Of a DNA stretch of 64,000 nt, positions 37,195 to 47,260 are shown one piece after another (position 1 is the first letter of the stretch; each line of letters opens with the position of its first letter). Position numbers and translations under genes: made by a program. The stretch is taken from positions 1 to 64,000 of the IMG/VR virus record IMGVR_UViG_3300031857_000118; one strand, written 5' to 3'. The notes beneath the pieces are model-generated. The model saw nothing but the letters and a program-made list of their open reading frames with translations. It ran no database searches and was not told the origin of the DNA. The DNA is from a virus.

Positions 37195-39935
37195 GTATAC
37201 TTTTAAGGGATACGAGAACTGGTCTTATAACATCAACCGATTTAATTGAACCTTGGCTTGGATTGTATCTTCGTGAAAATCCAGATATTGTAAAAGTTGG
37301 AATTGCATTAAATGAAAATAAAAATTATTATCCATATTTAAACGATAGTGCTATTGATAGCAACGATCCCGGTGTGAGTCTCGGATTAGTTTATAATCCT
37401 GGTTTGAATAGATTGGGAATAAACACAACAAATCCACAAGCAACACTTGATGTTTTTGGTAATTTAAATGTAAGTGGTGTTGGAACAATTACAAAAAGAT
37501 TTGACGTTGGGTATGGTGGGACAGTTTTTACTGTACTTAATAGTGGAGACTCAAATATTGTTGGACTCGGTTCAACTTATTCTGGAAATGTTGGTATTGG
37601 CAGCAACATACCAACACAAAAACTTGATATTGCAGGAAGTATAAAAGTAGATGAAAATATATATGATTCTGTAAATTATTCTGGAGTTACTGGATATTAT
37701 CTTTCCCGAGACATTAATGGAATTAGATGGGTTGAAATAACCCCTGCCAGTGCTGCTGGAATTCTTGTTTATAATGACTTGTCTTTAATTGGAACTGGAC
37801 AGTCTTTTTTTGGAATAAATTTTAACACAGGACGAGGTGCTGGTGTTAACACTGATCCAGTTCAGGCATTTGTAAATTCAAGTAATTCAAACATTGCAGA
37901 TGTTTATGTTTATGATTATTGGGATTATGTAAATGGAAGTACATCAATCTACAGAAATTCTAATGTTGGAATTAACAATTCAAATCCTTCTTTTTCTCTG
38001 GATGTTGTCGGAACAGCAAGTGTTACTCAGACATTTCAAGTTGGAATTTCAGGCACAGTATTTACCACGACTGGAATTGGTTCGGTTGGAGTTGGAACCA
38101 ATTTACCAATTAAAGATGTAGATATTGTAAAGGAGGCTTTATTCCAAAATACCGTAGAATTAAATTCCTCACTGATTGATATAAACAACAGCACTGCTAC
38201 TGGAAAATTTGATTATCGTCTTTCTTCTGTAGGAACCGGAGTATCTTGGAGACCTTCTGGTGTTCAAACTCAAAATATCATATATGTAACCAAAGATGGT
38301 AATGATGCAAACAGTGGATTACTTGAAGGTGATGCAAAAGCAACTGTAGGAGCAGCAGCATCAATTGCACAAGATGGTGATACAATTTATATACGTCCTG
38401 GTGTTTATTTTGAAAATAATCCTATCGGTTTGAGAACTGATGTAACAGTATCAGGACAAGATTTGAGATTAGTCACAATCGTTCCACAAAATCGCACAAA
38501 AGATGTATTTCACGTTCGTAGAGGTTGCTTAATAGAAAATTTAAATTTTGCTGGTGGAGCACCAGGAGATCCAAATGCAGTTTCAATTGCTCATACTGGA
38601 TGTGCAGCAGTTGCATTTCCTCCAATAGATATTGCCGACCGTGCAAATACTGGATATATTGCTGCAGGACCAACATTAGAAGGTCCATCTGGAAGATGGA
38701 GAAGTCCATACATTAGAAATTGTACCAACTTTATGACAAAAAGTATTGGTATGAAGATTGATGGAAATCACGCAAGTGTTTCAGATCCTATTAATAATAT
38801 TGGAAATAATCTCAAGTGTATGGTTTGTGATTCATTTACTCAATATAATGAAAATGGTATTGGTGTTTCCATTACAAACAATGGTTATGCTCAATTAGTA
38901 TCTATTTTTACAATTAATTGTGATAAAGGAATTTATTGTGATAGTGGAGGATCTTGCGACCTTACAAACTCCAACTCTTCATTTGGTAATTATGGATTGT
39001 ATGCAGTTGGATTGGGTTCTACAGAATTTACTGGAAAGGTTAATCCTGTTCCTCAAAATTTTGGACCAGTTATAACAAGAGTAACTCCTGGTGTGAATGC
39101 AAATAGTGATAAAGTTGAACTTACAAATGTAAAGGATGTATATAATGTACCACGAAGACCTTATGATGGTCAGGCTTTATTTTTCCAGATTAGTAATTTG
39201 GATGGGAGATATCCAGATGCAGCAAGTTTCCCAACTTTAACTTTACCGATGGTTAGAGTACAAGAAATTAAAATAATAGATGCTGGATCTGGATATAGTG
39301 CTTCATCTCCACCTAATGTCCGCATTATTGATAGTAACGATAATACACAACAACCAAAAGGACCTCAAAGTATTATAGCACAATTAAGTCCCACAGTAGA
39401 TGCAACTAATGGGAGTATCCTTTCAGTTGATGTGATAAGTAGTGGAAGAAATTATCTACCTACTCAAAATTTAATACTTCAAATTGATTCGCCAGTTGGT
39501 GCAGGTACTACTGCAACGGCAATAGTTATTACACAACCAATTTATTATACAGTTGATGTTGCCACTCAAGTTTCTGCTGGTGGCACAACAACAGTTACAT
39601 TTAATGAAAGAATTCCTTATGAGTTATATGGTGATGAAGATGTTTCATTAAAAAGAATTAGCAGAATTCTTACGAGTTCTCACTCTTTTGAATATATTGG
39701 TACTGGCACAAGTATAAATACTTCCACACCTTTTCAGGGGGCAGTTCCTATAAAAGCAAATGAAATTGTTGCTTTAGATGGGGCACAAGTACCATTCACA
39801 AGTACAGACCAAAAAGGTAATTTTGATATTGGAGAAGGTCTTCAGATTAATCAACCAACAAGAACAATTAGAGGGAGAGATTTCAGTAGAGCAATTCAGG
39901 CAGAAGTTACACCACTGATTTTAGCATTAAGATAG
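37191..39935 (+). CDS. large fibre protein with pectin-lyase-like beta-helix (cassette 1, gene A)
   Basis: The 914-residue product has an N-terminal region with repeated NVGIGSNIPTQKLDIAG-type units. A right-handed beta-helix-like domain starts near IYVTKDGNDANSGLLEGDAK and includes DTIYIRPGVYFENNPIGL and GIGVSITNNGYAQLVSIFT, and GSGYSASSPPNVRI-type turns follow. The same domain occurs at 43478-46900 and in the partial gene at the window end. Such beta-helices often bind or cleave polysaccharide in phage fibres; no catalytic residues can be named. It is the first gene of the repeated three-gene cassette. Confidence 0.78.
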   Translation: MSILLRDTRTGLITSTDLIEPWLGLYLRENPDIVKVGIALNENKNYYPYLNDSAIDSNDPGVSLGLVYNPGLNRLGINTTNPQATLDVFGNLNVSGVGTITKRFDVGYGGTVFTVLNSGDSNIVGLGSTYSGNVGIGSNIPTQKLDIAGSIKVDENIYDSVNYSGVTGYYLSRDINGIRWVEITPASAAGILVYNDLSLIGTGQSFFGINFNTGRGAGVNTDPVQAFVNSSNSNIADVYVYDYWDYVNGSTSIYRNSNVGINNSNPSFSLDVVGTASVTQTFQVGISGTVFTTTGIGSVGVGTNLPIKDVDIVKEALFQNTVELNSSLIDINNSTATGKFDYRLSSVGTGVSWRPSGVQTQNIIYVTKDGNDANSGLLEGDAKATVGAAASIAQDGDTIYIRPGVYFENNPIGLRTDVTVSGQDLRLVTIVPQNRTKDVFHVRRGCLIENLNFAGGAPGDPNAVSIAHTGCAAVAFPPIDIADRANTGYIAAGPTLEGPSGRWRSPYIRNCTNFMTKSIGMKIDGNHASVSDPINNIGNNLKCMVCDSFTQYNENGIGVSITNNGYAQLVSIFTINCDKGIYCDSGGSCDLTNSNSSFGNYGLYAVGLGSTEFTGKVNPVPQNFGPVITRVTPGVNANSDKVELTNVKDVYNVPRRPYDGQALFFQISNLDGRYPDAASFPTLTLPMVRVQEIKIIDAGSGYSASSPPNVRIIDSNDNTQQPKGPQSIIAQLSPTVDATNGSILSVDVISSGRNYLPTQNLILQIDSPVGAGTTATAIVITQPIYYTVDVATQVSAGGTTTVTFNERIPYELYGDEDVSLKRISRILTSSHSFEYIGTGTSINTSTPFQGAVPIKANEIVALDGAQVPFTSTDQKGNFDIGEGLQINQPTRTIRGRDFSRAIQAEVTPLILALR

Positions 39936-39939
39936 TAAT

Positions 39940-40620
39940 ATGGCAGTTTCACCACTTAATACATATTTGACCATAGCAGTTCCTGTTGCACCAGGAGAAC
40001 AAACTGTTTATACAGTTCCTACTGGACAATCTTCTATTTTGTTATATGCTCAAGTTGCGAATGTTGGAGTCAACACTTATCCAATAGTTACACTTACACA
40101 TAGAAGGGTAAGTAATTCTCAGAACACAGTAGGAAATACAAGGAATACAAGAATTGCTAAAAATATAGAAGTTCCTCCAAATGATGTTGCTATTTTAATT
40201 GATGGCCGTCTAGTTTTAGAAAAGAGTGCAATTATTACTGACTCTATCGTTCTTTCAGGAATACAATCTGGAATTGTTTCAGTTTCTACTTGTTTTTACG
40301 ATAATACTACAGGAATAACTACAGTTGAAACTTTAACTCCTCACAATTTTAATATTGGTGATGAAGTGACAATGAGTGGTCTTGCATTTACTTGTTCAAG
40401 TCAGTATGCGGGACTTACTACTACAATTTTTCCATCACCTCAAAAGTCTTTTGTTATAGATTCTATTATTGGGAGTGTAGGAACATCAAAAACGTTTGTG
40501 ACCAATTCTGGTATATCCATTGGTATTGCACACACTTATGTAAGTGGTGGTCAAGTAGGTCCGTTGCAAATGGAATTCATCTGTAGCATTCTTGAAACTA
40601 ATGTATCTGGCATTGTATAA
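39940..40620 (+). CDS. small beta protein, cassette 1 gene B, with inserted module
   Basis: The 226-residue product matches 46902-47255 over its start (MAVSPLNTYLTIAVPVAPGE versus MAVVALNTFKTVRKNLTTSN), over VPPNDVAILIDGRLVLE and over a closing SILETN-like end. About 100 extra residues are inserted before the end, containing TTVETLTPHNFNIGDEVTMS. A similar TTITVSQNHNFSVGMGVSI segment lies in the partial gene at 63014. It likely acts with its fibre neighbours as a collar or attachment protein, but this is inference. Confidence 0.7.
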   Translation: MAVSPLNTYLTIAVPVAPGEQTVYTVPTGQSSILLYAQVANVGVNTYPIVTLTHRRVSNSQNTVGNTRNTRIAKNIEVPPNDVAILIDGRLVLEKSAIITDSIVLSGIQSGIVSVSTCFYDNTTGITTVETLTPHNFNIGDEVTMSGLAFTCSSQYAGLTTTIFPSPQKSFVIDSIIGSVGTSKTFVTNSGISIGIAHTYVSGGQVGPLQMEFICSILETNVSGIV

Positions 40621-40622
40621 TT

Positions 40623-42341
40623 ATGACAAAGTATTTAAGTGGAAGAGTAAAAAGAAGGTCACAGTCCGATTTAACAAGTGATAGATATAAGTACTTAGCA
40701 ATAAATCAAGCAGAACCAAATCTTGGAGATCCTTCTTTACTGGAACAATCTCTTCCTTTTGGTCAACAATATCAAGTTGTTTCAGTATCTGGATATCCAG
40801 GGCAACGTTATTGGATTCCACCTGGAGGTGGATTGATACCTGGTTCTATTAGTGTTTATGATGAAAATATTATTGTTCCCAGTAATGCTGGTGTGAGTAG
40901 CATTACTCAAATAAATTTTGTTGGATCTGCAATTAGTGTAACTGGTTATTTAAATGCAGATAATTCCCCAGGAACTGGAGTTACTGTTAGAGTTTTTGCT
41001 CCAGGAAATAATCAACAAATATTTTTTAATAATAACAATGAGTTTGGAACTTCTTCATTATTGATTTTTGATAATGTTACTGGAATTTTAACAGCAGGAA
41101 AATCCATTAATGTTGGTATTGGTGCCACTGTTTTGACTGCAACTTTAGATGGTTTAGTTGGAATTAGAACTGCAACCCCAACAGACCCATTAGACGTAAA
41201 TGGAAATATAAGACTTCGTTCTGGTCTTAAAGATTTTAATAACAATGTAGGTATTGAAAGTTCTATTCTTGTTTCTACAGGTGCTGGAGTTTCTTGGACC
41301 TCCCCTTATGCTGCTGGTCTTCAGGGTCTTCAGGGACTTCAGGGCACTCAAGGAACACAGGGAACTCAAGGTACTCAAGGAACACAGGGAACACAGGGAA
41401 CTCAAGGTACTCAAGGAACACAGGGAACTCAAGGTACTCAAGGAACACAGGGAACTCAAGGTACTCAAGGTACTCAAGGTACTCAAGGTACTCAAGGAAC
41501 ACAGGGAACTCAAGGAACACAGGGTACTCAGGGAACTCAAGGTACTCAAGGACTTCAGGGAACACAAGGAACTCAGGGCACTCAAGGCATCTCTGGGGAA
41601 GGAGGTGCTCAAGGAACTCAAGGAACACAGGGTACTCAGGGAACTCAAGGTACTCAGGGAACTCAAGGACTTCAGGGAACACAAGGAACTCAGGGCACTC
41701 AAGGCATCTCTGGGGAAGGAGGTGCTCAAGGAACTCAAGGAACACAGGGTACTCAGGGAACTCAAGGTACTCAGGGAACTCAAGGTACTCAAGGTATCTC
41801 TGGTGGAGGAGGTGCTCAAGGAACACAGGGTACTCAGGGAACTCAAGGTACTCAAGGTATCTCTGGTGGAGGAGGTGCTCAAGGAACACAGGGTACTCAG
41901 GGAACTCAAGGAACTCAAGGAACTCAAGGAACTCAAGGTCTTCAGGGAACCCAAGGTACTCAAGGCACTCAAGGTATTCAAGGTACTCAAGGAACACAGG
42001 GAACACAGGGAACTCAGGGAACCCAAGGTACTCAAGGCACTCAAGGTACTCAAGGTACTCAAGGTACTCAAGGTGCTACAGGAACAGGTACTCAAGGTAC
42101 TACAGGAACAGGTACTCAAGGTACTCAGGGCACTCAGGGCACTCAAGGAACTCAAGGTGCTTCAGGTGTTACGAATATAACATTAACACAAACTGGTTAT
42201 TCATGTACATATCCTATGTCTGCAAGTGGATCAACTATAACTGTTAATTCTAGTAGTAATGGATATGGAACTCGTTATGTCCAAACATACACACCTACAA
42301 CTGAAGGATGTGATGGGGACATTTGGTATCAAATAACCTGA
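40623..42341 (+). CDS. collagen-like fibre protein, cassette 1 gene C
   Basis: The 572-residue product starts MTKYLSGRVKRRSQSDLTSD, matching the start of 47261-48703, followed by a beta domain ending at a TPTDPLDVNGNIRLRSGL unit. Residues 229-515 are almost pure Gly-X-Y triplets, mostly GTQ and GLQ, with ISGEGGA and ISGGGGA interruptions. A short C-terminal tip (GASGVTNITLTQTGYSCTYP) follows. Gly-X-Y arrays form collagen-like triple helices that make long fibre shafts. Other long frames over the array are shadows of the repeats. Confidence 0.85.
   Translation: MTKYLSGRVKRRSQSDLTSDRYKYLAINQAEPNLGDPSLLEQSLPFGQQYQVVSVSGYPGQRYWIPPGGGLIPGSISVYDENIIVPSNAGVSSITQINFVGSAISVTGYLNADNSPGTGVTVRVFAPGNNQQIFFNNNNEFGTSSLLIFDNVTGILTAGKSINVGIGATVLTATLDGLVGIRTATPTDPLDVNGNIRLRSGLKDFNNNVGIESSILVSTGAGVSWTSPYAAGLQGLQGLQGTQGTQGTQGTQGTQGTQGTQGTQGTQGTQGTQGTQGTQGTQGTQGTQGTQGTQGTQGTQGTQGTQGTQGLQGTQGTQGTQGISGEGGAQGTQGTQGTQGTQGTQGTQGLQGTQGTQGTQGISGEGGAQGTQGTQGTQGTQGTQGTQGTQGISGGGGAQGTQGTQGTQGTQGISGGGGAQGTQGTQGTQGTQGTQGTQGLQGTQGTQGTQGIQGTQGTQGTQGTQGTQGTQGTQGTQGTQGTQGATGTGTQGTTGTGTQGTQGTQGTQGTQGASGVTNITLTQTGYSCTYPMSASGSTITVNSSSNGYGTRYVQTYTPTTEGCDGDIWYQIT
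41313..42165 (+). repeat. collagen-like GTQ/GLQ triplet array 1
   Basis: A nine-base theme alternating ACTCAAGGT, ACACAGGGA and CTTCAGGGA types repeats over about 850 bases, encoding Gly-Thr-Gln or Gly-Leu-Gln triplets. Four interruptions code for ISGEGGA or ISGGGGA within near-identical larger blocks. Such arrays are prone to length change by recombination. Confidence 0.92.
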
Positions 42342-42348
42342 TAAAATT

Positions 42349-43329
42349 ATGGCAGCTTCATTTATTAAAAAATCCGATGGAAATTATTATTTGAGATTAA
42401 CTGATAATACTACTTCAGTTAAATTTGCAGCAGTTGCTAATGCTGGAAATACTTATACGTTTTCAGTTAATGGAAGTGTAGTGGTATCAAAACCAGATGG
42501 TAACTCTAGCACTTTTTATTCATCAAGTGCAACTCCAGTTCCCTCTGGCGGATCTTTGGATAATGGGTTTTTTCCAGGTTCGGAAACAAATTATACTTAT
42601 TCTGGGTCTGGAACAAGAGATTATCTTTTATCGTTTACTTCTTCTGGTCCAGGAACACAATTTTATCTTGGAGGAGCATCATTAACTTGGGGAGGATATG
42701 CTTATCCTGGAAGTGGGTACATTTCAAATCCCGTAGCAGTTGGTGTTAAAACTCCATTAAGCATTAGAAATACAGGAACTTTAACGCACATATTTGACAA
42801 TGACACCAATACAAATACATTATTTAATGGCACTGGAGCAACTTTTGTAAATCAAAATCCAAATGCACCAGATGGTGTGCCTTGCGATTCAAATAATTTT
42901 AATTATTCACAAAAATATTATACAGTATATTGGAACACTGCATTCCCAAATAGTAATTATACATTAAATATAACAATTTTAGATAATCAATCAGCATCTG
43001 GTGATCATGATGGTTTTATTAACTTATGTTCTATTGCAAATAAAACTACTTCTTCTTTTGATATTCAATTTTACGCATCAAATGTTAATGCAATTAGTTA
43101 TGTCAGATCATTTTCAGCATCTGCATCTTACGAATCATCTTGGTCTAACGCAGGTAATATTTTTATCAAGAATGGTGGTTCTTGGAAAGAAGTTCAAACT
43201 GCATGGATTAAAAGGAATGGGTCTTGGGCAAAAGTTTTTCAGAATTATGGCAACTCATCTTGGATAAACATGCTTGAAAATTTAGATGATGCCATTGACT
43301 TTGGTGTTCAAGTAATTGCCAATAATTAA
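42349..43329 (+). CDS. fibre tip or adhesin protein
   Basis: The 326-residue product (MAASFIKKSDGNYYLRLTDN) seems wholly beta-rich, with Thr, Ser and Asn-rich loops such as SGSGTRDYLLSFTSSGPGTQ. Near the C-terminus it has paired WKEVQTAWIKRNGSWAKVFQ segments, typical of phage tail adhesins. It lies directly after the collagen-like protein, the place for a distal receptor-binding protein. No family name can be given with confidence. Confidence 0.7.
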   Translation: MAASFIKKSDGNYYLRLTDNTTSVKFAAVANAGNTYTFSVNGSVVVSKPDGNSSTFYSSSATPVPSGGSLDNGFFPGSETNYTYSGSGTRDYLLSFTSSGPGTQFYLGGASLTWGGYAYPGSGYISNPVAVGVKTPLSIRNTGTLTHIFDNDTNTNTLFNGTGATFVNQNPNAPDGVPCDSNNFNYSQKYYTVYWNTAFPNSNYTLNITILDNQSASGDHDGFINLCSIANKTTSSFDIQFYASNVNAISYVRSFSASASYESSWSNAGNIFIKNGGSWKEVQTAWIKRNGSWAKVFQNYGNSSWINMLENLDDAIDFGVQVIANN

Positions 43330-43378
43330 TGTTATTTCAATTATATATTTACTTGAACTGCTATCCTCTTGACGACCT

Positions 43379-43387
43379 CCCCCCCCC
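43379..43387 (+). repeat. nine-base C homopolymer between fibre genes
   Basis: Nine consecutive C lie in the 148-base gap between the tip gene and cassette 2. The surrounding gap (43330-43477) is AT-rich, has no open frame of note and no clear terminator. Confidence 0.85.
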
Positions 43388-43477
43388 AGATGCCCTTGTA
43401 TATCATTTTGATCTTTAAAATATCTCGTAATGCATTGGCACCTATATAGTATAACAAAAAAGTAATCGCAATAAGTA

Positions 43478-46400
43478 ATGGCGGACAGATTTCCACTTAT
43501 AGCAAATCCAACAACTCAACAGATTGAGGAATTAGCACCTGGAGATAATCTCAATTTACAGAATAGTGGAATAGTTGGTGCTACAACTATAACCGCAGAT
43601 AAGTTTGTTGGAAGTTTAGAAGGAAACGCAACGAGTGCGGATAGATTAAATAATGCTGCGAATATAACTTCTGGTATTGTTAGTACTTCTAGACTTAGTG
43701 GTTATTATGGAATTAATGTAAATAGTGCAAATATACTTACAAATGCTGCTGGTATAACTTCTGGTTTTATTAGTAGTGATAGATTATCTGGTCATTATCC
43801 AATTTCTGTTGATTCTGCTTCTTCTTCTGATGCTTTGACTGATGCATCAAATATTACAGGTGGTATAGTTCCTTCCGAAAGGTTAGAGGGATTTTACGAC
43901 ATTAATGTAGGAACAGCAAACACTGCAAACATTATTACTCCTGGAAGTTTTCAGAATATTAGTATTGGAGGAAATGCTGCTACTGCTACTACAGCAGTCA
44001 ATCTTTCTGGTGGAACAGTTTCTGGTGTTGATTTAAATATTAGTGGCATTGGTACAATTGGAACTTTAGGTGTTTCTGGTTTAACAACAACAACTAACTT
44101 AAATGTAACCAATTTAGCATCAATTGGGTTTGCTTCTGTAGGAGTTGCAACGATTGGATTTGGAACATTTACAAATGTCAGAATATCAGGTGCTGCTACA
44201 ATTGGGTTCTTAACAGCAACTAATGCTCGTGTTTCTGGAACTGCTACTGTTGGATTTTTAACTGCAACTAATTTAAATTCACCCAATGCAACTTTGGGAA
44301 TTGTTACTGCAAATACACTCACTGGTCTTAATACATTATCTTCGTATGATGCAACCCTTGATTTTATTAATAATACTAGGATTACATCGGGTTTATTGGT
44401 TGGAACTGCAGCATCAATTGGAATTGCAACAATAGGATTTGGAACTTTTACAAATGTACGAGTATCGGGAATATTAACTGCAGGTACATTTTCTGGTAAT
44501 TTTAGTGGAGGAATAGTTGCTGCTGCTGCTTCTATTGGAATTGCAACAATTAGTTATGCAAATGTCGGACTTGCATCAATTGGTATTGCAACTGTAGGAT
44601 TTGCCTCTGTTGGTATTGCTACTATAGGATTTTTAACCGCAACTGATGTTCGTGTTTCTGGAACTGCTACTGTTGGTCTTTTAACTGCAACAACAATTTT
44701 CACTAATAATTATCTTGGAAATGGGGAATCCATAGTAGGTATTGTAACTCAAATTAATATTGGGACCGGTCTTACTTTAACATCTACACAAACAGCAGGA
44801 AAGGGAATAGTTAATGTAGGAATTCGCACTACTATAGGAAAAACAATCTTTGTTTCCTTTGAAGGAAATGATTCAAACACTGGATTGTTGAATAATGATG
44901 CAAAGAAAACTATAAAAGCAGCAGCAGCACTTGCTTTACCTGGAGATACAATTAAAGTTTTTCCAGGAACTTATGTTGAAAATAATCCAATAGTTTTATC
45001 AAAAGATGTTTCAGTGGAAGGAACAGAGTTGCGTAACTGTTTAGTTTCACCACAAAACACTGGACTTGATTTATTCCACGTTAATAATGGATGTCATTTA
45101 ACAGATTTAAGTTTTGTTGGTGCTCCATCAACAAATGGTGCATCGGTAGTATCATTTCAACCACTTGCTGGAGTTTCTACTCATAGATTTTTTGATGCTG
45201 CAAGAATGATTCGTATGAATCTTGATTTTATTTCTGAAGAAACTGTAGGATATTTAACCAGCACAGATTATAAAAATCCTATATTTAATTCTGGAATAAG
45301 TACAATTAGAGAAGGTGTTGTATCTGCATTAAAGGCAGTATGCCATGACATTACAAGGGGTGGAAATTCTAAGTGTGTGGTTGCAGGAAAATCATATTAC
45401 ACTGCAGGAGGAGCACTTCAGAATATTGTTGGATTTAAAACCGAAACAATAGATGCCTTTAATTATGCAGTAGGAATTGCAAGGTCTTGTATTAATAATG
45501 TTTCTTTTGCAAAAACAAGTGGTGGAAATTATCAGTCTTATTATACACAAGTAAAGGATGTTTCCATTCAAGCAGATTCTGCAACTGGATCTAATACTAA
45601 TTTAAATTCTTGTTCAAATGTAATTTCTGCATTATATTCTTGTGTTGGAATTGTGACTACAATAATTAATGATGGTTTGAGTGCTCTTGGTGGAGCAGGA
45701 ATTAATACAACACTACCATCAGCATATGATGGACAATCAAGTAACAATTGGTCCAGCACAAAACTTGAAGGAACAACGTTCTCACCTGGTGTCGGAATTA
45801 TTTCAAAAGGTCCTTATATTCGCAACTGCACAAATTTTATACCAAATAGCATTGGATTAAAGGTAAATGGTTTTGATGCAGAACCTGGAGATGAAATTGA
45901 TAATGGCATTCAAGGTTCTATGAGTGTTGATTCTTATACACAATATAATCAAGGTGGTATTGGAGTGTCAATTACCAATGGTGGTTATGCTCAATTAGTT
46001 TCTATCTTTACAATTTGTGATGATATTGCGATTTATACATCTTCTGGTGGTCAGTGTGATATTACCAATTCTAACAATTCATTCGGAACTTATGGATTAT
46101 ATTCAAATGGTGTAGGGGATTACTCTAGTAGATCAATTTTTAGATATACTGGAACTGCAAATACAAATGCTACTATAGGTCAAAATATAATTACAGTTTC
46201 TGGTTTGGGAACCAATAGACCATATCAAGGGCAAGCAATTTATTTTGGAAACTTATATTATTCTGTTGAATCTATAAGTGTCACTGATGGTGGTTCTGGT
46301 TATACATCGGAACCAATTGTTACAATTAGTTCTCCAACTGGTCCAAATGGAATTACTGCCGAGGCATTTCCTGTAATTGAAAATGGAAAAGTAGTTTCAA

Positions 46401-46900
46401 TTAATGTTATTAGTACTGGTAATCAATATGTAACTGCACCAACTGTAACGATCAGTGGTCCTGGTGCTGGGGTTACGGCAACTGCTTCTGCAAATCTTGC
46501 ACCAATATATTATAAAGTTGATGGTGCAACTTTACCATCTGCTGGCATTTCAACTATCACATTAACTGAAAATCTAAATAATACAGTCAGTGCAGGAACT
46601 ACTGCTTATTTCTCTAGAATGAGTTTGCAGGTTGCATCTACAATATCATTTGAATATATAGGAGCAGGCAATGCAATTGAATCTGCAAGACCATCTAAAG
46701 GTGGTGTGACAAGACAACAGAATGAAGTCGTTAGGATAAATGGAGGAGAAGTTGTTTATACTAGTACTGACCAGTCAGGAAACTTTAGAATTGGTGAGGG
46801 AGTAGTTATCAATCAATTAACTGGAACCATTAGTGGAAGATCCTTCAGTCAAAGTTTGTTAAATACAGTAACACCTTTACTCATTGCATTAGGAAGATAA
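43478..46900 (+). CDS. large fibre protein with pectin-lyase-like beta-helix (cassette 2, gene A)
   Basis: The 1140-residue product has an N-terminal domain MADRFPLIANPTTQQIEELA, then many imperfect repeats of the type GTATVGFLTATNARVSG and ASIGIATIGFGTFTNVRVSG (to about residue 410). The beta-helix domain is shared with 37191-39935 (TIFVSFEGNDSNTGLLNNDA, GIGVSITNGGYAQLVSIFT, GSGYTSEPIVTISSPTG). An extra insert of about 150 residues around RFFDAARMIRMNLDFISEET is not in cassette 1. It is a long fibre or baseplate-attached protein by context; enzymatic activity is unknown. Confidence 0.78.
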   Translation: MADRFPLIANPTTQQIEELAPGDNLNLQNSGIVGATTITADKFVGSLEGNATSADRLNNAANITSGIVSTSRLSGYYGINVNSANILTNAAGITSGFISSDRLSGHYPISVDSASSSDALTDASNITGGIVPSERLEGFYDINVGTANTANIITPGSFQNISIGGNAATATTAVNLSGGTVSGVDLNISGIGTIGTLGVSGLTTTTNLNVTNLASIGFASVGVATIGFGTFTNVRISGAATIGFLTATNARVSGTATVGFLTATNLNSPNATLGIVTANTLTGLNTLSSYDATLDFINNTRITSGLLVGTAASIGIATIGFGTFTNVRVSGILTAGTFSGNFSGGIVAAAASIGIATISYANVGLASIGIATVGFASVGIATIGFLTATDVRVSGTATVGLLTATTIFTNNYLGNGESIVGIVTQINIGTGLTLTSTQTAGKGIVNVGIRTTIGKTIFVSFEGNDSNTGLLNNDAKKTIKAAAALALPGDTIKVFPGTYVENNPIVLSKDVSVEGTELRNCLVSPQNTGLDLFHVNNGCHLTDLSFVGAPSTNGASVVSFQPLAGVSTHRFFDAARMIRMNLDFISEETVGYLTSTDYKNPIFNSGISTIREGVVSALKAVCHDITRGGNSKCVVAGKSYYTAGGALQNIVGFKTETIDAFNYAVGIARSCINNVSFAKTSGGNYQSYYTQVKDVSIQADSATGSNTNLNSCSNVISALYSCVGIVTTIINDGLSALGGAGINTTLPSAYDGQSSNNWSSTKLEGTTFSPGVGIISKGPYIRNCTNFIPNSIGLKVNGFDAEPGDEIDNGIQGSMSVDSYTQYNQGGIGVSITNGGYAQLVSIFTICDDIAIYTSSGGQCDITNSNNSFGTYGLYSNGVGDYSSRSIFRYTGTANTNATIGQNIITVSGLGTNRPYQGQAIYFGNLYYSVESISVTDGGSGYTSEPIVTISSPTGPNGITAEAFPVIENGKVVSINVISTGNQYVTAPTVTISGPGAGVTATASANLAPIYYKVDGATLPSAGISTITLTENLNNTVSAGTTAYFSRMSLQVASTISFEYIGAGNAIESARPSKGGVTRQQNEVVRINGGEVVYTSTDQSGNFRIGEGVVINQLTGTISGRSFSQSLLNTVTPLLIALGR

Positions 46901-46901
46901 A

Positions 46902-47255
46902 ATGGCAGTAGTAGCACTTAATACATTTAAAACTGTAAGAAAAAATTTAACCACTTCCAACGTTGGAATTTATACTTGTCCATCTGGAGTTGCTTCAATT
47001 GTAATTTTGGCACAAGTAACAAATGTCTCAACAGGATCAACCACTTATACAGTGACTGCTGTTCATTCTAGAAGCACAGAATCTCCCACTGATTATAAAT
47101 TTGCAAATAATGTTTCTGTTCCCCCCAATGATTCTGTAAATTTAATTCCAGACGGAAGACTTGTGTTGGAAACTGGTGATGTAATTAAAGTTTCGGCAAA
47201 TTCTGATGATAATTTAAATATTGTGTTGAGTGTTTTAGAAACTGCAAAAGGATAA
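46902..47255 (+). CDS. small beta protein, cassette 2 gene B
   Basis: This 117-residue protein (MAVVALNTFKTVRKNLTTSN) is the short paralogue of 39940-40620, sharing SVPPNDSVNLIPDGRLVLET and the closing VLSVLET. It lacks the 100-residue insert of the first copy. The predicted fold is an all-beta sandwich. It lies one base after gene A and five bases before gene C, an order repeated in cassette 1. Confidence 0.72.
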   Translation: MAVVALNTFKTVRKNLTTSNVGIYTCPSGVASIVILAQVTNVSTGSTTYTVTAVHSRSTESPTDYKFANNVSVPPNDSVNLIPDGRLVLETGDVIKVSANSDDNLNIVLSVLETAKG

Positions 47256-47260
47256 TATAA

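Noticed and set aside
41190-42250. Several long open frames on both strands over the collagen-like array
   Set aside because: They are by-products of the nine-base periodicity; only the frame from 40623 has flanking non-repeat domains and sensible composition.
43369-43404. Sigma70 promoter TTGACG with TATATC before cassette 2
   Set aside because: The spacer would be 24 bases.
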